From: an uncultured Eggerthellaceae bacterium
Lineage (GTDB): Bacteria > Actinomycetota > Coriobacteriia > Coriobacteriales > Eggerthellaceae
DNA: 17,125 bases
Direction: 5' to 3'
NCBI GenBank assembly: GCA_910585565.1
Contig: CAJUFC010000212.1
Span: 1 to 17,125, forward strand
Position numbers and translations under genes: made by a program. Positions 16,193 through 17,125 of this stretch are shown in pieces (the stretch's first letter is position 1; the number at the start of each line of letters is the position of its first letter). The notes beneath the pieces are model-generated. The model was given only the letters and a program-made list of their open reading frames with translations. It had not been told where the DNA came from and did not search any database.

Positions 16193-17125
16193 CTATGCAA
16201 GAGCGCCTGAGATGTATCCCAGCGACACATCCGGCATGACGACCTTGCCGCCAATGGCATTGACCCGAACTATCTGAGAGTTATGCTTGGCGATGAATCC
16301 GTCGACCACCGTATTGTCGACCGGCCCAAGCGCATCGTTGCCGTTCATGAGCAAGACGACGCCCTTGGCCTTGCCAGCCAAGGCTCCGCCGGCAAGCCCG
16401 TCAAGGCCCTTCGCGCCGGTAGCGCCGCACGCCACCGTAACCGTCTTCGCATCGAGATATCCGCTGCCTACCATGTAGTTCGCGATGTAGTTGGATGTGT
16501 CATAGGCAGTCGAGCCTTCAGTGAGTCGAACGACACTCCTGCCGAACGTGCCTTCTGCTGACTCCCACGACACGGCGTTGACGCCACCAGGAACGAAGAT
16601 CGTGGCAGTGGGGCAATGGCTGGACAGGAAGCTCCTTGCTGCGCCGGAAAGGCTGCGCTCGTGAGCGCTGGCACCCTCCGACTGCAGCAAGATGGGCACA
16701 CGATAGGCATAGGCGAAGCCTGACATGGATATCGCATCCTCGAACGAGGTGGGCGTCGCCATGATGACCTTATCCATAGAAGTGGACGACTGCGCGTTCA
16801 GCGATGCGATCGTCTTGGCGCACTCGAGGGACGTGTCGGAGGCCGACGAGCCAAACACGCGGCGAATGTTCGTAACACCTGCGGCACGCAAGCCTGGCTC
16901 GATCGAAGCCGCCGGCAGCACCGCCTCGCCGCCAATCATATACACCGTGCTCACACCGAGGCGCCGCAGTTCCGCTGACGTAGAGGGAGAGAGATACCCG
17001 CGCGTCGTGAGCAGAATGGGGGCGTCGAGAGCGCCTGCCAGCCCAGTGGCGCTCATGGAGTCCGCAAAGTCATCGTTTCTCGCTAGCACCGCATAGGTAG
17101 CGCGACTAAATGTCGCACTCGATAC
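16193..17125 (-). CDS. Cell wall binding repeat 2 (CWB2) protein, N-terminus outside window
   Basis: The last 310 residues of a surface protein are visible. The frame is open to the right edge (VSSATFSRATYAVLARNDDF), so the GTG at 17089 is not the true start. Three related modules of roughly 90-105 residues follow one another. The first is classical CWB2: YAVLARNDDFADSMSATGLA, APILLTT, then VYMIGGEAVLP. The second (ATPTSFEDAISMSGFAYAY, PILLQ, IFVPGG) and third (GLDGLAGGALAGKAKGVVLL, VNAIGG) are more diverged. Three consecutive CWB2 modules are the usual unit for non-covalent attachment to an anionic wall polymer in clostridial S-layer-type proteins. The functional part, presumably N-terminal with a signal peptide, lies beyond the window. 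It converges on the exporter operon. Confidence 0.9.
   Translation of the reverse strand, partial: VSSATFSRATYAVLARNDDFADSMSATGLAGALDAPILLTTRGYLSPSTSAELRRLGVSTVYMIGGEAVLPAASIEPGLRAAGVTNIRRVFGSSASDTSLECAKTIASLNAQSSTSMDKVIMATPTSFEDAISMSGFAYAYRVPILLQSEGASAHERSLSGAARSFLSSHCPTATIFVPGGVNAVSWESAEGTFGRSVVRLTEGSTAYDTSNYIANYMVGSGYLDAKTVTVACGATGAKGLDGLAGGALAGKAKGVVLLMNGNDALGPVDNTVVDGFIAKHNSQIVRVNAIGGKVVMPDVSLGYISGALA

Overview
The window is a high-GC Gram-positive type sequence carrying a cell-surface polysaccharide and cell-wall locus. The combination of a complete dTDP-L-rhamnose gene set, a secreted L,D-transpeptidase with GBS-Bsp-like repeats, a secreted GH25 muramidase with ricin-type repeats, a CWB2 (cell wall binding repeat 2) protein and a Wzm/Wzt-type ABC exporter suggests an anaerobic actinomycete of the class Coriobacteriia (Olsenella/Collinsella/Eggerthella-like). 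That placement is an inference from gene content and codon use. There are no RNA genes, insertion sequences, phage genes or CRISPR arrays, and no stretch above 300 bases lacks a gene.

Layout. A GT2 glycosyltransferase reads rightward at the left edge (25-1206). It meets a long leftward gene row at a strong bidirectional terminator (1336-1378). That row, read right to left, starts from a probable promoter at 10946-10975: a GT4 glycosyltransferase (10912-9233), a tandem-domain GT2 glycosyltransferase (9164-6741), an L,D-transpeptidase (6673-4964), then rfbA, rfbD, rfbB and rfbC (4927-1418). Further right, a GH25 muramidase with six ricin-B-like repeats (12891-11059) also reads leftward and ends at its own hairpin (10980-11015). 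Divergent from it, a rightward operon holds the ABC-2 permease (13087-13929), the ATPase (14012-14788) and another GT2 glycosyltransferase (about 14790-16016). A CWB2 protein gene reads leftward from beyond the right edge (17125-16193).

How the genes fit together. RfbA, B, C and D make dTDP-L-rhamnose from glucose-1-phosphate and dTTP. The glycosyltransferases would use it, and probably other sugars, to build a rhamnose-containing glycan on a lipid carrier at the inner face of the membrane. The Wzm/Wzt pair would export it. The L,D-transpeptidase and muramidase act on peptidoglycan outside the cell, and the CWB2 protein is of a type that attaches non-covalently to a wall polymer. The locus therefore appears to couple synthesis of a wall glycan with remodelling of the wall that carries it. 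Sugar linkage, polymer identity and attachment chemistry cannot be read from the sequence. Two genes (rfbD and the L,D-transpeptidase) are best read from TTG starts chosen by their ribosome binding sites.
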